DNA of 64,000 bases from Psychrosphaera sp. F3M07 (GCF_018860345.1 NZ_JAHKPJ010000028.1:124001-188000), one strand, 5' to 3'; numbered from the stretch's first letter, positions 32,741-42,691 are shown. A program made the numbers and translations. The notes: generated by a model not told the origin, from the sequence alone.

Positions 32741-35299
32741 TTATTTGGCTTCTATTGCTTTGCCTAAAAACAGGGCATTAAACATCAACTTGTTAGTGCC
32801 ATACATAATTGAACGGAAGTTAGGGTTGTCTGTCATGCCAATCACCACGCCTTTGCCATATTTATGTGCGACTAACCCGCTAGCATTAGCAATTTCATTT
32901 ACATTTGTTTCATCAGCATATCCAGCGATTAAAGGCGCATCAGTATATTTGGCAACGTTAGTAAAAGGGTTGGTCCCCTCAACTAATAGGTCTGTGCGGT
33001 TTTTGAATACAGGTAACATTGGCTTGTTATACCCAAATGCCAAAGGATGGGATAAATCTAACTTAAGATTGAAAAAAGCACCGGCAATTCTTTGTTTTCC
33101 TGCAATAGATTCCATGTCTGAATAATTTAATTGAGTTTTATCAAATCGTTCATTCATTTCTTTTTGCGTTAACGTCTCTGACTTCAACACGCCATTTTTA
33201 GCTAACCATAATGCGGTGCGTTTTTGTGACCATAAAACGCCCCCCGCTTTGGTCCACACTTTTAGTTTATCTATCAGACTGTCATCATCTTTGCTGTAAC
33301 TACCGTCTGTCATAATAATATGAGTATATTTGTCTAAATCTGTTTTAGATAACCAACGTTTTTCAATAATCGTTGGAGAAAAACCTAATTGTTTATCAAA
33401 CAAATACCATGTCTCACCCACTTCATATGAGTTGGTGCCAAACCCACCGACAACTAATACATTAGGTTTATAAACCGGCATCATATTGCGACTGCCTAAA
33501 TCTATACCCGTTGGCGTCAAGCCACTTGTTATTGCAGATACCGGTACTGAAAACTGTTTTACTATATGATTAAACATGGTCACCCAATCGCCATGTTGCA
33601 AACCTGCGTTGATTAACATGGTCCCTGCGGCAAACTGTTTAACGCCATTTGGTGTTTTCGCTGTAAATGGTTTTAACGCAGCTCTAACTTTAAAATTAGC
33701 ATTTAATAACGCGTAGGTTAACGCAGGTGCATGGTAGTCAGCCCAATCAATCGCATAACTATAATTGGCCAATATGTTCGCATGAGGTTTACGCTCTGGT
33801 CTTTGCCACTCTTGATCCACCAGCTTAACTTTACGTTTCGATTCTACCTTGTCAAAAGTGATGTTAAACGCCATCGCTAAATTCCAACTAGATACATCAT
33901 AAAACGTATTGTCATTGAAACTTTTACGAGTCGAAAATACAGATTGGATAAGTCTAATTTGCGGTTGTTTCAGTGGAATATAAACGGAATTTTGTTGGTC
34001 ATATTGCCGTCCATTTATTTCGGTATTTTTACTTAACGGATACACTTCAATATCGTGTTGTTGTAATAAACTCAATAAAGAATAAAAACGCGTTTTATCA
34101 TCTTGCTCTGACAATATATACCCGTCGAAATCTATCTCTTTAGCTAGCTCTTTATACTGTTGTGAAAATTCATATTGGAAATCCAACAAGTCATTTTTAT
34201 TTACAAGACTGCCTTTTAACGTTGATAAAGAAGCCATCACTTGATGTTTGATGGTTGTAGGAAAATCTAACAAACCATTGATTGATTCTTGCAAATGACC
34301 ACGACTAGACGCTTGCTCAAACAAGATACCAATCGTTCCATGCAAATCCGGGTAAGTAGAGCCTTTTCCTGCATAAAAATCATCAAATGACTCTTCGGTA
34401 AAATACAATTTATTTTGCTCATCAAAAGCATCAGCATGGAATGTAGCAAGACGTTTAGTTAACTCCACATTTTTATCTGGTGTTAACGGATTTTTTCTAG
34501 AACTAATACCTGGTTGAAAGAAAAACGTGCTGTGTGGGCCCATTTCATGATGGTCAGTTAACACATTTGGACGCCATTGATGATATTGTGCGATACGTGC
34601 TTGAGATTCAGGGTGTTGTAATAGTAACCAGTCACGGTTTAAATCAAACCAATAGTGATTAACTCGACCTCTGATCCAATCTTGCACATGTTCACGATTA
34701 TTTGGATCGGCATTTAAGTTGTGACCTTTGTGTTGATTAGCCCACTGAGCAAAACGACTCAAGCCATCAGGATTTAAACTTGGATCTAACAAGATGACCA
34801 TTTTATCCAAATACTTTAGCACTTCTGGGTTATTTGAAGCCGCCAAATAATAGGCCACTAACAAAGACGCATTACTTCCCGATGACTCATCCCCGTGCAC
34901 ACTGTAGTTAAGGTTAACCACTAAAGGTAAAGTATCCGAGTTCGGTTTTTTTGAACTCGACAGTCGAGCGATATGCTGTTGCTGAATTGAGTCCAACTTA
35001 TTATGGTTTGCACTAGAGGTTATCGTAACTTGTAACAATTCACGCTGTTCATGTGACTTACCAATCACTTTAAGTGACACTCGATCTGAATGTTGAGCTA
35101 AAACCTTAAAGTACATGACCAGTTGGTCATGTCTTACATGCCAATCTCCTACTTGATAACCCAGAACCGACTCAGGAGTTGGAATGTTTTCATTTAACTT
35201 TTCTTTTGGTAAATAAAAATTCAACTCCACCGCAGTGGCCGCAAAAACACTCAAAATTAGTGAGATAGTGATAAAACATTTGGTAGTAAAACGTAACAT
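32741..35299 (-). CDS. M14 family zinc carboxypeptidase, exported
   Basis: About 852 residues from the ATG at 35299, with a signal peptide (MLRFTTKCFITISLILSVFA). The M14 domain occupies roughly residues 45-390: the HxxE zinc motif in NYSVHGDESSGSNASLLVAY, the substrate-Arg region, and a later His in NVLTDHHEMGPHSTFF. The C-terminal half has no recognised motif and may be a glutamine-amidotransferase-like domain (VLVVGGFGTNSYEVGETWYL). It should trim peptides in the periplasm or outside the cell. The gene converges on comF, leaving 3 bp between their ends. Confidence 0.88.
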   Translation of the reverse strand: MLRFTTKCFITISLILSVFAATAVELNFYLPKEKLNENIPTPESVLGYQVGDWHVRHDQLVMYFKVLAQHSDRVSLKVIGKSHEQRELLQVTITSSANHNKLDSIQQQHIARLSSSKKPNSDTLPLVVNLNYSVHGDESSGSNASLLVAYYLAASNNPEVLKYLDKMVILLDPSLNPDGLSRFAQWANQHKGHNLNADPNNREHVQDWIRGRVNHYWFDLNRDWLLLQHPESQARIAQYHQWRPNVLTDHHEMGPHSTFFFQPGISSRKNPLTPDKNVELTKRLATFHADAFDEQNKLYFTEESFDDFYAGKGSTYPDLHGTIGILFEQASSRGHLQESINGLLDFPTTIKHQVMASLSTLKGSLVNKNDLLDFQYEFSQQYKELAKEIDFDGYILSEQDDKTRFYSLLSLLQQHDIEVYPLSKNTEINGRQYDQQNSVYIPLKQPQIRLIQSVFSTRKSFNDNTFYDVSSWNLAMAFNITFDKVESKRKVKLVDQEWQRPERKPHANILANYSYAIDWADYHAPALTYALLNANFKVRAALKPFTAKTPNGVKQFAAGTMLINAGLQHGDWVTMFNHIVKQFSVPVSAITSGLTPTGIDLGSRNMMPVYKPNVLVVGGFGTNSYEVGETWYLFDKQLGFSPTIIEKRWLSKTDLDKYTHIIMTDGSYSKDDDSLIDKLKVWTKAGGVLWSQKRTALWLAKNGVLKSETLTQKEMNERFDKTQLNYSDMESIAGKQRIAGAFFNLKLDLSHPLAFGYNKPMLPVFKNRTDLLVEGTNPFTNVAKYTDAPLIAGYADETNVNEIANASGLVAHKYGKGVVIGMTDNPNFRSIMYGTNKLMFNALFLGKAIEAK

Positions 35300-35450
35300 G
35301 AAGATGAACACCCTTTTTATAGTTGCGTAACCCTACCAACTATCTAGGTTAAATCGCAAATTTATAACTAATTAATTAGTCGATCCACTTGGCTCAAGCG
35401 ACGAATAAACGTATCATAGTTATACCCTAGTAATTTAGTCAGTTATTTGT

Positions 35451-36029
35451 ATGATCACTATTTCAGAATCAGCTCAAGAACACTTTGTTAAACTTTTGGA
35501 TAAACAAGCGCCTAAGACACGAATTCGTGTTTTTGTTGTGAATCCTGGCACTCGTACCGCAGAATGTGGTGTATCTTATTGCCCTGAAGAATCAGTAGAA
35601 AAAGACGATACCATTTTGGCATTCAACGGCTTTGAAGCTGTTTTAGACCATGAAAGCACTCCATTTTTGGAAGACGCTGAAATTGATTTTGTTACTGATC
35701 AAATGGGTTCTCAATTAACGTTAAAAGCACCAAATGCTAAAGCTCGAAAAGTATCCGACGATTCACCTTTACGTGAACGTGTTCAGTACTTTATTGAATC
35801 AGAAGTAAATCCTGGTCTAGCGAGTCATGGCGGTAATGTACAAATTGTAGAGATCACTGAAGACGGTTTAGTGATATTGCAATTTGGTGGTGGCTGTAAT
35901 GGTTGCTCAATGGTTGATGTGACGCTTAAAGAAGGCATCGAAAAACAAATGTTAGCCGAATTTGAAGGCGAAATCACCGGTGTTAAAGATACAACAGAAC
36001 ACCAAGCTGGTGAACATTCCTATTATTAA
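35451..36029 (+). CDS. nfuA: Fe-S biogenesis protein NfuA
   Basis: A 192-residue carrier protein. The N-terminal A-type-like domain has lost the usual cysteines ([26 protein letters not shown]). The C-terminal NifU-like domain carries the cluster-binding CNGC in [12 protein letters not shown]. NfuA dimers hold a 4Fe-4S cluster and pass it to client proteins, especially under oxidative stress or iron limitation. It lies near bioH-comF, as in many gammaproteobacteria, and ends at a strong terminator. Confidence 0.96.
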   Translation: MITISESAQEHFVKLLDKQAPKTRIRVFVVNPGTRTAECGVSYCPEESVEKDDTILAFNGFEAVLDHESTPFLEDAEIDFVTDQMGSQLTLKAPNAKARKVSDDSPLRERVQYFIESEVNPGLASHGGNVQIVEITEDGLVILQFGGGCNGCSMVDVTLKEGIEKQMLAEFEGEITGVKDTTEHQAGEHSYY

Positions 36030-36037
36030 TACCCTTT

Positions 36038-36064
36038 AAGGCAAAACTCTGTTTTGCCTTTTTT
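36038..36064 (+). terminator. rho-independent terminator after nfuA
   Basis: AAGGCAAAAC and GTTTTGCCTT form a 10-bp stem around a TCT loop, followed by a T-run (TTTT). It starts 8 bp after the nfuA stop codon and ends before the next small membrane-protein gene. Confidence 0.9.
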
Positions 36065-36096
36065 ATTTGCCATTACTCGAAAGTGTAAATCTTGTT

Positions 36097-36378
36097 ATGC
36101 CAACCGATAAATTACAAAAATTTTTAGTTAAACAAGGCTCTAATCCACAGCAAAGTGTTCAGCATTTTCTGATTGGTTTAGTGTTATTTTTGATTGGTGT
36201 GGGTTTAATTTACCTTGGCATTGATCAACCTACATTTGTGCAAATTTTAGGTTTAACGGTTATATGTATTTCATTTGTATTTGCAGTTAGAGGTTACATT
36301 GGCATTGTTGCAAATCGCATAGCGTTTTTTCGACACCAAGCCAAACTTAATAGAGACAAATATAAGAACATTAAATAA
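36097..36378 (+). CDS. small inner-membrane protein of unknown function
   Basis: A 93-residue protein from the ATG at 36097 (MPTDKLQKFLVKQGS); a longer frame from a TTG at 36067 would overlap the terminator end. Two hydrophobic segments (HFLIGLVLFLIGVGLIYLGI and QILGLTVICISFVFAV) should cross the membrane, followed by a basic tail. No motif is recognised. It ends over the MATE transporter gene by 8 bp (convergent). Confidence 0.7.
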   Translation: MPTDKLQKFLVKQGSNPQQSVQHFLIGLVLFLIGVGLIYLGIDQPTFVQILGLTVICISFVFAVRGYIGIVANRIAFFRHQAKLNRDKYKNIK

Positions 36379-37657
36379 AGCTGGTTTTTCTTACCATGTA
36401 CAACTGCGATAACCCACGTGCTAACATAAAACTACAAAATGCCAACCACAGCGCATGATTGCCTAACTCTTTGGTTAAGTAGAACACCACAAAAAAAGTA
36501 ATTGCAGCAATGAGCATACTTTTAAACATCTTGTAGCTATACGCTAATCCTACGAATACACCATCTAAGATAAAACTCATGTAACTTACTAATGGTAATA
36601 AGATTATCCAACCATAGTAACTCTCTAGTGCTGTCTGTAAGGTATCTATATTCGTTAACATATAAACAATATATTCACCCAACAGCCAATACGCTAGACA
36701 ATAAACGATCGCCCCAAAAGTAGCTAAACGTAACCCCGTTCTAATAAACAGTGTCACTTTAACCTTTTGTTTTTTACCGTATGCTTGACCAACTAAAGAC
36801 TCTAACGCAAAGGCTATTCCGTCCATCGTAAACGAAATAAACATAAAAAATTGCATGACTATCGCGTTTGTCGCGACGGCAACTTCACCATAACGAGTGG
36901 CATAAATAGTAATAAACGATAAGCATAGCTGTAACAACATAGAGCGAATAAAAAGCAGTCCGTTTAATGACAGTAACTGCTGACTGCCCAGAAAGATGGA
37001 CAGGTTAAACGTCATGTATTGAATTATTTGTGGGTATACATGGCTCAACAAAAAGACAAATAAAGTCACTTCTGCCAAGACACTGGCATAAGCCACACCA
37101 GACACATTTAACCCCAACACAGGTACCATAATAATATCAGCAATTAAATTGACTAGGTTGCAAACCAATAAGGCATAGAGCACCGTTTTAGTTTGACCTT
37201 TACCAATTAAGAAACCGGTTAAAACAAGGTTGATTAAACTGACGGGTGCAGACCAAACCCTAATTGAAAAATAGGTTTGTGCAGCCTGAATAGACTCAGA
37301 CAAATCAACATCGGTAGATAACAATGAAACAAAATAACTGAATAAATGGTTTTGATTAATTAATATTACCGCACTCAAAACAAGAGCGATGAACACACCT
37401 TGTAACACTACAATGGCTTCTTGATGTGGATTATTATCACCAAAAGCTTGTGCAACTAAGCCTGTAGTGGACATACGTAAAAAGCCTAACAACCAAAATA
37501 ACACCATGATCACTAAGCTACCTAAGGTCGTGCCAGCCAAAAAAGACGGTGAAGGTAAATGACCTATTACTGCGACATCAACAAATCCTAACAGTGGTAC
37601 GCTAATATTTGCTAAGATCATAGGCCATGCAAGCAACCAGATCTTTCTTGCGCTCAT
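36371..37657 (-). CDS. MATE family efflux transporter (DinF-like)
   Basis: An inner-membrane transporter with twelve predicted segments, about 428 residues from the ATG at 37657 (MSARKIWLLAWPMILANISV). The frame stays open to an ATG at 37696 and beyond, but that would abut the divergent deacetylase start. VPLLGFVDVAVIGHL and the repeat of the fold (GIAFALESLVGQAYGKKQ) in the second half match the DinF branch of the MATE family. It should expel cationic compounds with a proton or sodium gradient. In E. coli dinF follows lexA; here lexA lies 10 kb away. Confidence 0.85.
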   Translation of the reverse strand: MSARKIWLLAWPMILANISVPLLGFVDVAVIGHLPSPSFLAGTTLGSLVIMVLFWLLGFLRMSTTGLVAQAFGDNNPHQEAIVVLQGVFIALVLSAVILINQNHLFSYFVSLLSTDVDLSESIQAAQTYFSIRVWSAPVSLINLVLTGFLIGKGQTKTVLYALLVCNLVNLIADIIMVPVLGLNVSGVAYASVLAEVTLFVFLLSHVYPQIIQYMTFNLSIFLGSQQLLSLNGLLFIRSMLLQLCLSFITIYATRYGEVAVATNAIVMQFFMFISFTMDGIAFALESLVGQAYGKKQKVKVTLFIRTGLRLATFGAIVYCLAYWLLGEYIVYMLTNIDTLQTALESYYGWIILLPLVSYMSFILDGVFVGLAYSYKMFKSMLIAAITFFVVFYLTKELGNHALWLAFCSFMLARGLSQLYMVRKTSFI

Positions 37658-37697
37658 TGTATTTAAACTAAATATTTGAAAAGTTGAAGTTATCATT

Positions 37698-38714
37698 ATG
37701 AACCAAAGTGTCATTCAGAAAGCGTTAATTGCTATTATTGTTGCATCTTGTTTGTTATTTAAAACACATGCAGCTACCGTATTAATTTACCATCATGTCA
37801 GTGATCAAACACCTAAATCTACCAGTGTTACGACTGAACAGTTCCAACAACATTTAGAGTTAATTAAAGAACTCAAACTAACGGTAGTTCCGTTAACGAC
37901 CATTACTAATGCCATTAAAAATAATACCCCTGTCGATAATAACTGGGTCGCCATAACATTTGATGATGGTTATCACAGTGTATATGACAATGCCCTGCCA
38001 TTATTACAACAGTATAACTTCCCATTTACTGTATTTGTAAATCCAAAAATGGTTGGCCCAAGTAAATTGTACTTAGATTGGGACCAATTAGCTGAGCTAA
38101 GTAAACACCAAGGCTTGATTGCTAACCATACGATGGCTCACGAAAACCTAGTACAAGATGGCTTAACCGACGAGCAAATGATTGAAAATATTCAACAAGC
38201 TGAACAAATGATCTTAGAAAAGTTGAATCAATCACATAAGTTATTGGCATACCCGTATGGTGAATATGATGAGAAAATCAAAAAAGACTTACACAAATTA
38301 GGTTATGTTGGATTTGCCCAGCATTCCGGAGCAATAAACGAAACCAGTGAGCTTACTGCCTTATCTCGTTTTCCTGCCAATGGCATATATGCCAACCCTA
38401 AAACCCTAAAGGCAAAGTTAAACAGTATACCGTTTAATATTAAGTCTATCTCACCAAGTGATACTAAACCTATGAGTAACAGACCTTTATTAGAAGTAAG
38501 CTTGGTAAACCGAGACTTTTATCAATCTCAATTAGCCTGTTTTATTAGTGGGTCAAGTCAACCACAGAAACCGGAGTGGGTGTCTGATCTTGAGTTTAAA
38601 ATAGCCTCTGACAATGATATTCCAAAAGGCCGAGTTAAATATAACTGTACAGCCCCTTCAATCACGCACAGTGGACGTTTTTATTGGATGTCTAAACTGT
38701 TTATTAACCTATAA
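37698..38714 (+). CDS. exported polysaccharide deacetylase family protein
   Basis: A 338-residue protein with a signal peptide (ALIAIIVASCLLFKTHA). The NodB-homology domain follows: VLIYHHVSD, the TFDDGYHSVYDNALPLL motif with catalytic Asp and metal-binding Asp, and NHTMAHENL with metal-binding His. PYGEYDEKIKKDL matches a later conserved motif. Such enzymes remove N- or O-acetyl groups from polysaccharides in the envelope. The last about 90 residues have no motif and may bind sugars. Unlike the PuuE-like protein at 6881-7768 it is exported. Confidence 0.9.
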   Translation: MNQSVIQKALIAIIVASCLLFKTHAATVLIYHHVSDQTPKSTSVTTEQFQQHLELIKELKLTVVPLTTITNAIKNNTPVDNNWVAITFDDGYHSVYDNALPLLQQYNFPFTVFVNPKMVGPSKLYLDWDQLAELSKHQGLIANHTMAHENLVQDGLTDEQMIENIQQAEQMILEKLNQSHKLLAYPYGEYDEKIKKDLHKLGYVGFAQHSGAINETSELTALSRFPANGIYANPKTLKAKLNSIPFNIKSISPSDTKPMSNRPLLEVSLVNRDFYQSQLACFISGSSQPQKPEWVSDLEFKIASDNDIPKGRVKYNCTAPSITHSGRFYWMSKLFINL

Positions 38715-38759
38715 ATAAATCAATGCACGGCTTTTAATATTACGCTTGTCCAGCCTCAT

Positions 38760-39389
38760 TTATTGGATAAGCGTTTTAAAATCTGCAGTAATAATTGCAG
38801 TATCAATCGTCGGTACTTGGCCTAATTTTATCTCAGGTTTGAAAATAGCGGCCGTGTTGCCATTAGGGTCAATTAATACCACTGATGCACTATGATCGAC
38901 AAAGTAATCTTGTGCGTCATTATCTGGAACTGAGTACATTAACCCTAAGTTTCTTACAAACGGAAATAAGTCTACGTGTTCCGCCCCTAACCCTAGAATA
39001 TCTGGATTAAAGTAATCAACGTATTGTTTGCGTTTTTCCGCGCTATCTCGTTTTGGATCTACTGACACAAATAATACCTGTACAGGTACTGGAGAGATTT
39101 CGTTTAATTCAGGTAATAGTCGGCTTAATTTTGCCATGGTCATCGGGCAAATATCAGGACAAGAAAGGTAACCTAAAAAAACCAGATTCCATTTCCCTGC
39201 AATACTTTCATTATTGACCAAGTTGTTATTTTGGTCGTATAACTTGAATGGGTTTATCGCTCTAGGTTGTTGATAGACTAATGTCGTTTCTGAGTATTGT
39301 TTTTGTTGATTAGTCTGATAGTAAAATTGCCCCGCAAACAATGCGATAGCGGCGACGAATAATAACCCGAGTTTTTCTTGAAGTTTCAT
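38760..39389 (-). CDS. SCO1/SenC copper chaperone for cytochrome oxidase
   Basis: A 209-residue thioredoxin-fold protein anchored by an N-terminal membrane helix (LGLLFVAAIALFAGQFYY). The copper ligands are in FLGYLSCPDICPMT (CxxxC) and the distal His in YFVDHSASVVLID. It delivers copper to the CuA centre of subunit II of the aa3/caa3 oxidase. It is the most downstream gene of the cta assembly cluster, 8 bp from ctaB. Confidence 0.94.
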   Translation of the reverse strand: MKLQEKLGLLFVAAIALFAGQFYYQTNQQKQYSETTLVYQQPRAINPFKLYDQNNNLVNNESIAGKWNLVFLGYLSCPDICPMTMAKLSRLLPELNEISPVPVQVLFVSVDPKRDSAEKRKQYVDYFNPDILGLGAEHVDLFPFVRNLGLMYSVPDNDAQDYFVDHSASVVLIDPNGNTAAIFKPEIKLGQVPTIDTAIITADFKTLIQ

Positions 39390-39397
39390 TTACAACC

Positions 39398-40306
39398 TTA
39401 AAATTTAAAAAAGTGGTCTACTAACAAGGCAACAAATAATACAAGTAAATGCCAAATTGAAAATCTAAATGTTTCCATCGCTAATGTTTTATCTTCGCTT
39501 GTTTTAAGTAACCAGGCATAACGTAAAAACATTAAGTTTAATACCAAAGATGATACCAAGTAGATTAACCCAGTCATACCCACCAAATACGGTAATAAAC
39601 ACACTAATAACAACAGTACTGTATATAACACTATCGTCATCTTAGTAAATTGGGAGCCGTGGGTCACAGGTAACATAGGGATATTTACCCGGGCGTAATC
39701 TTCTTTACGGTGTATCGCTAACGCCCAAAAATGAGGTGGTGTCCAAGTGAATATTATCATGACTAAAAAGTAGGCGTGTGGGTGTAACTCACCGGTAATA
39801 GATGTCCACCCCAATAACGGCGGCATTGCTCCTGCTAACCCACCAATCACAATATTTTGTGGGGTCAAACGTTTTAACACGAGCGTGTATACCACCGCAT
39901 AACCAAACAAACTGGCTAACGTCAGCCAAGCGGTAAGCGGATTAACTTCAAAATATAAAAGTACAAAACCACTTACTGCGAGCAAAAGAGAAAAGAAAAT
40001 GGCTTGGGAGTTATTGATACGACCTTTCGCTAATGGCCGATTATATGTGCGCGCCATTTGCGAATCTATTTTCTGATCAACAATATGGTTTAATGCCGCA
40101 GCAGCAGCAGATAATAATCCAATACCTAACGATGCCATGGCCATTAACCATAAATTAGGCAAGGTATCTTGTGATAACACCATTCCTACTATGGCCGTGA
40201 TCACTAACATGGCAACCACTTTTGGTTTAGTTATTTCGTATAAATCGGCAAACACTTGCAACACAGCGTCTATAAATGGAATTTGAAATGATTTTGAGCT
40301 ACTCAT
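39398..40306 (-). CDS. ctaB: heme O synthase (protoheme IX farnesyltransferase) CtaB
   Basis: About 302 residues, UbiA-fold, with about nine membrane segments. The ATG at 40306 has AAGGGTG 6 bp upstream; the frame otherwise starts at a TTG inside ctaA. Prenyltransferase motifs are LNHIVDQKIDSQMARTYNRP (DxxxD type) and the later HRKEDYARVNIPMLP. It attaches a farnesyl group to heme b to give heme O for cytochrome oxidase. It follows ctaA with a 5-bp gap, so both act in one operon in the order O then A. Confidence 0.95.
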   Translation of the reverse strand: MSSSKSFQIPFIDAVLQVFADLYEITKPKVVAMLVITAIVGMVLSQDTLPNLWLMAMASLGIGLLSAAAAALNHIVDQKIDSQMARTYNRPLAKGRINNSQAIFFSLLLAVSGFVLLYFEVNPLTAWLTLASLFGYAVVYTLVLKRLTPQNIVIGGLAGAMPPLLGWTSITGELHPHAYFLVMIIFTWTPPHFWALAIHRKEDYARVNIPMLPVTHGSQFTKMTIVLYTVLLLLVCLLPYLVGMTGLIYLVSSLVLNLMFLRYAWLLKTSEDKTLAMETFRFSIWHLLVLFVALLVDHFFKF

Positions 40307-40311
40307 GATAT

Positions 40312-41343
40312 TCACCCTTTTATCCAAGTATTAAAGGATGCCTGTTGGCGCCCTTGTGAACTTAAGTTAAACATTAGTGTAATTAAGCTGGCGAGCAAAC
40401 ATAAAGCGACAAAATTGTGACTCACAGCAATAAATAGTGGTAATTGGAATACCACGTTACTGACCCCTAATAAAAACTGAGTAGATACTAACAAAGTTAA
40501 TATCATGCCAAATCGTTTTAGTTCAGTGCTTTTAGACTTCATTAAATTAAACGCTAGCGCAATAAACACAAACAATACCAATATGGCGCCAAATCGGTGC
40601 AAGACATGAATAGACATTCTGGCCTCGTAATGCATCACTCCATATTCATAATCATCATGCCCAGTAGGAATGGTTAACGCTTCTTTAATATCAAATTTTT
40701 CTGTCCAGTTTCCCTCACAGATAGGTAACTCAGTACATGCCACGGCGGCATAATTGGATGCTGTCCAGCCACCTAATGCTATTTGAATAACTAAACAGAT
40801 AAACGCGAGTTGAGACAGCCGATATAATCGGTGACATAAAGAAGAAGGTGATGAGGCAATATGACCAGCGTTAATTTGTCGACTGAGCGTTAAAGCTGAA
40901 ATGACTAATAAACAGAAGGTAGTAAACCCACCTAATAAATGCCCCATGACCACTAACGGCATTAAATTCATTGTCACCGTCCACATGCCCAATAATGCTT
41001 GAAAACAAACGGTCAGTAATAATATGGTGGGTAATGCCATTCTCTGTTTTGTTTTTAAACTCAGTAAAAACATGATGAGGATTAGAAAGCCTAATGAACC
41101 AGCAAAATAGCGGTGGATCATTTCGTTCCAAGCTTTCGCATGTTCGACAGGTCTATCAGGAAATGCACCTTCTGCATGTGCGATATCAGCAGCATGAGTT
41201 GGTACTGACAAAAAGCCATAACAGCCAGGCCAATCAGGACAACCTAAACCGGCATCCGTTAAACGAGTATAGGCCCCCAAAATGACCACAATCGCTGCAA
41301 CCAATATTGCAATTAAATTAAGTTTATATAATGTTCGTACCAT
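40312..41343 (-). CDS. ctaA: heme A synthase CtaA (COX15)
   Basis: A 343-residue inner-membrane protein with eight predicted segments in two related halves. Heme-ligand histidines are in WNEMIHRYFAG, VVMGHLLGGF, IHVLHRFGA and FIAVSHNFVA. The Cys pair in TDAGLGCPDWPGCYG is conserved. It oxidises heme O to heme A. GGAGC precedes the ATG. It lies between ctaB and the SCO-like gene in the cytochrome oxidase cluster. Confidence 0.95.
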   Translation of the reverse strand: MVRTLYKLNLIAILVAAIVVILGAYTRLTDAGLGCPDWPGCYGFLSVPTHAADIAHAEGAFPDRPVEHAKAWNEMIHRYFAGSLGFLILIMFLLSLKTKQRMALPTILLLTVCFQALLGMWTVTMNLMPLVVMGHLLGGFTTFCLLVISALTLSRQINAGHIASSPSSLCHRLYRLSQLAFICLVIQIALGGWTASNYAAVACTELPICEGNWTEKFDIKEALTIPTGHDDYEYGVMHYEARMSIHVLHRFGAILVLFVFIALAFNLMKSKSTELKRFGMILTLLVSTQFLLGVSNVVFQLPLFIAVSHNFVALCLLASLITLMFNLSSQGRQQASFNTWIKG

Positions 41344-41389
41344 CGAAATTGCTCCTTGTTATTCTTATTTTGAGCATGACAATCTATTA

Positions 41390-41899
41390 TTAACCGACTC
41401 GGGCATAATTTAATAGTTTTTTCACATCGGCCAAAATATCTTTACTGGTTTTAATGGTTTGTTCACGTTTTGTACTACCGGCATACTTGATGATCACCTT
41501 ACCAAACGGGTCCACTAAGTAGATATGGCCAACGTCTAACTCAGCATTTCTTGCTTGATGGTGTTTGAGTAAAGGGTATTCAGTTAACGCTATGGATTCA
41601 TTTAACACCACTGCATTCACTCTTTTTTGTAATTTTCCTAACGCAATGTAAGTTTGATTTAATCCATACAATTGCTCTTCACAAGTTTGGTCACAATTCT
41701 TCTCACTTGGCTGAAATACTAAATTCCAAATAGGTTTCTCAGCCATATCTTTTAAATCAAGGGTAATTTCAGACTCAACAAACTGACCTTTTGCGGTTGC
41801 TCCAGGAGTAAACCAGCCAAACTTTAAAACCATAAAGGCTAAAACTAACGGTACTGCAGCCATGACGGCGAAAATGCTAAAAAACGACTTAGATTTCAT
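41390..41899 (-). CDS. membrane-anchored SCO-like CxxxC protein of the cta cluster
   Basis: A 169-residue protein with one N-terminal membrane segment (FSIFAVMAAVPLVLAFMVLK) and a periplasmic part. It resembles a reduced thioredoxin/SCO fold: WNLVFQPSEKNCDQTCEEQL keeps a CxxxC pair at the SCO copper-site position, and VGHIYLVDPFGKVIIKYAG recalls the distal His and LIDPxG region of SCO. It lacks the CPDIC signature and is shorter than SCO. It sits between SURF1 and ctaA, in the conserved Cu-oxidase assembly block of gammaproteobacteria. A role in metallation or thiol reduction of CuA is inferred. Confidence 0.75.
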   Translation of the reverse strand: MKSKSFFSIFAVMAAVPLVLAFMVLKFGWFTPGATAKGQFVESEITLDLKDMAEKPIWNLVFQPSEKNCDQTCEEQLYGLNQTYIALGKLQKRVNAVVLNESIALTEYPLLKHHQARNAELDVGHIYLVDPFGKVIIKYAGSTKREQTIKTSKDILADVKKLLNYARVG

Positions 41900-41912
41900 T
41901 ATTTTCCTCTAA

Positions 41913-42644
41913 CTATAATTTTGATGTTTGCTGAACACGTTTGCCATTTTTGTAACTAGCAAAGATGAAAACAACCACACTCGCCAATGCCAATAAAAAC
42001 CATTGAACGGCATAGGCCTGATGTTTTTCAGGGGGCATCACGACAGGTTTATACGTTTGCGGATAGTTGATACCTTCAAGCGTATCTGCGTATATCACGA
42101 CAGGCAAAACGCTAGTGCTATCTAATGACACAAGAATACTCGACACCGATTGCACACGTTTTGGCCAGCCACTTTCATTAGGGACTTGTTGTAACGTGAA
42201 TTGCTCAAAGTCAGTGGTTCTTATTATCCCAGTCAAATTTATCTTTTCTGGTAATTGCACATTAGGAAGTTCAGAGCGGTATTTACCAGCTTGAATCCAA
42301 CCCCAATTGACCAATAACCTTTGCTGGTTACCGGTTAAGACTACGGGTGTGATAACGCTATAACCTACTTTGCCTTGATAAGTTTGGTTATCTAACAACC
42401 ACACTTTATCAGTCAAGATACGACCGGTTAAATTAACAGTTCGACCGTTTAGGGCTGTGATTTGTGACGATGAGAGTTGAGTGAACGCCTTGTTGGTTAT
42501 TTCCCCTTGCTGAGAAAACAATTGGATTTGTTGTCTCTTTTGGTCGGCCCTTTCTAGTTGCCAGAAACCTAACTTGCACATTACAACAAAAGCGGCCAAA
42601 GTAACCACTAAAGGGAAAAATGATACAGAAAAGCGACGAAACAT
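41913..42644 (-). CDS. SURF1 family cytochrome oxidase assembly protein
   Basis: About 243 residues from the ATG at 42644 (MFRRFSVSFFPLVVTLAAFV). There are two membrane helices, one at each end, with a periplasmic domain between. Family markers are LGFWQLERADQKR near the start, LVNWGWIQAGKYR in the middle and HQAYAVQWFLLALASVVV at the end. SURF1 helps insert heme A into subunit I. It begins the minus-strand assembly operon and is divergent from a small DUF2909 gene 47 bp away. Confidence 0.92.
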   Translation of the reverse strand: MFRRFSVSFFPLVVTLAAFVVMCKLGFWQLERADQKRQQIQLFSQQGEITNKAFTQLSSSQITALNGRTVNLTGRILTDKVWLLDNQTYQGKVGYSVITPVVLTGNQQRLLVNWGWIQAGKYRSELPNVQLPEKINLTGIIRTTDFEQFTLQQVPNESGWPKRVQSVSSILVSLDSTSVLPVVIYADTLEGINYPQTYKPVVMPPEKHQAYAVQWFLLALASVVVFIFASYKNGKRVQQTSKL

Positions 42645-42691
42645 TATCAAAATACTACAACCCAAAAACTGACATATAGGTAATTATATAA

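Noticed and set aside
32715-33125. Open frame of 136 codons on the plus strand
   Set aside because: It is the antisense of the 3' end of the M14 carboxypeptidase gene, which has a clear family match.
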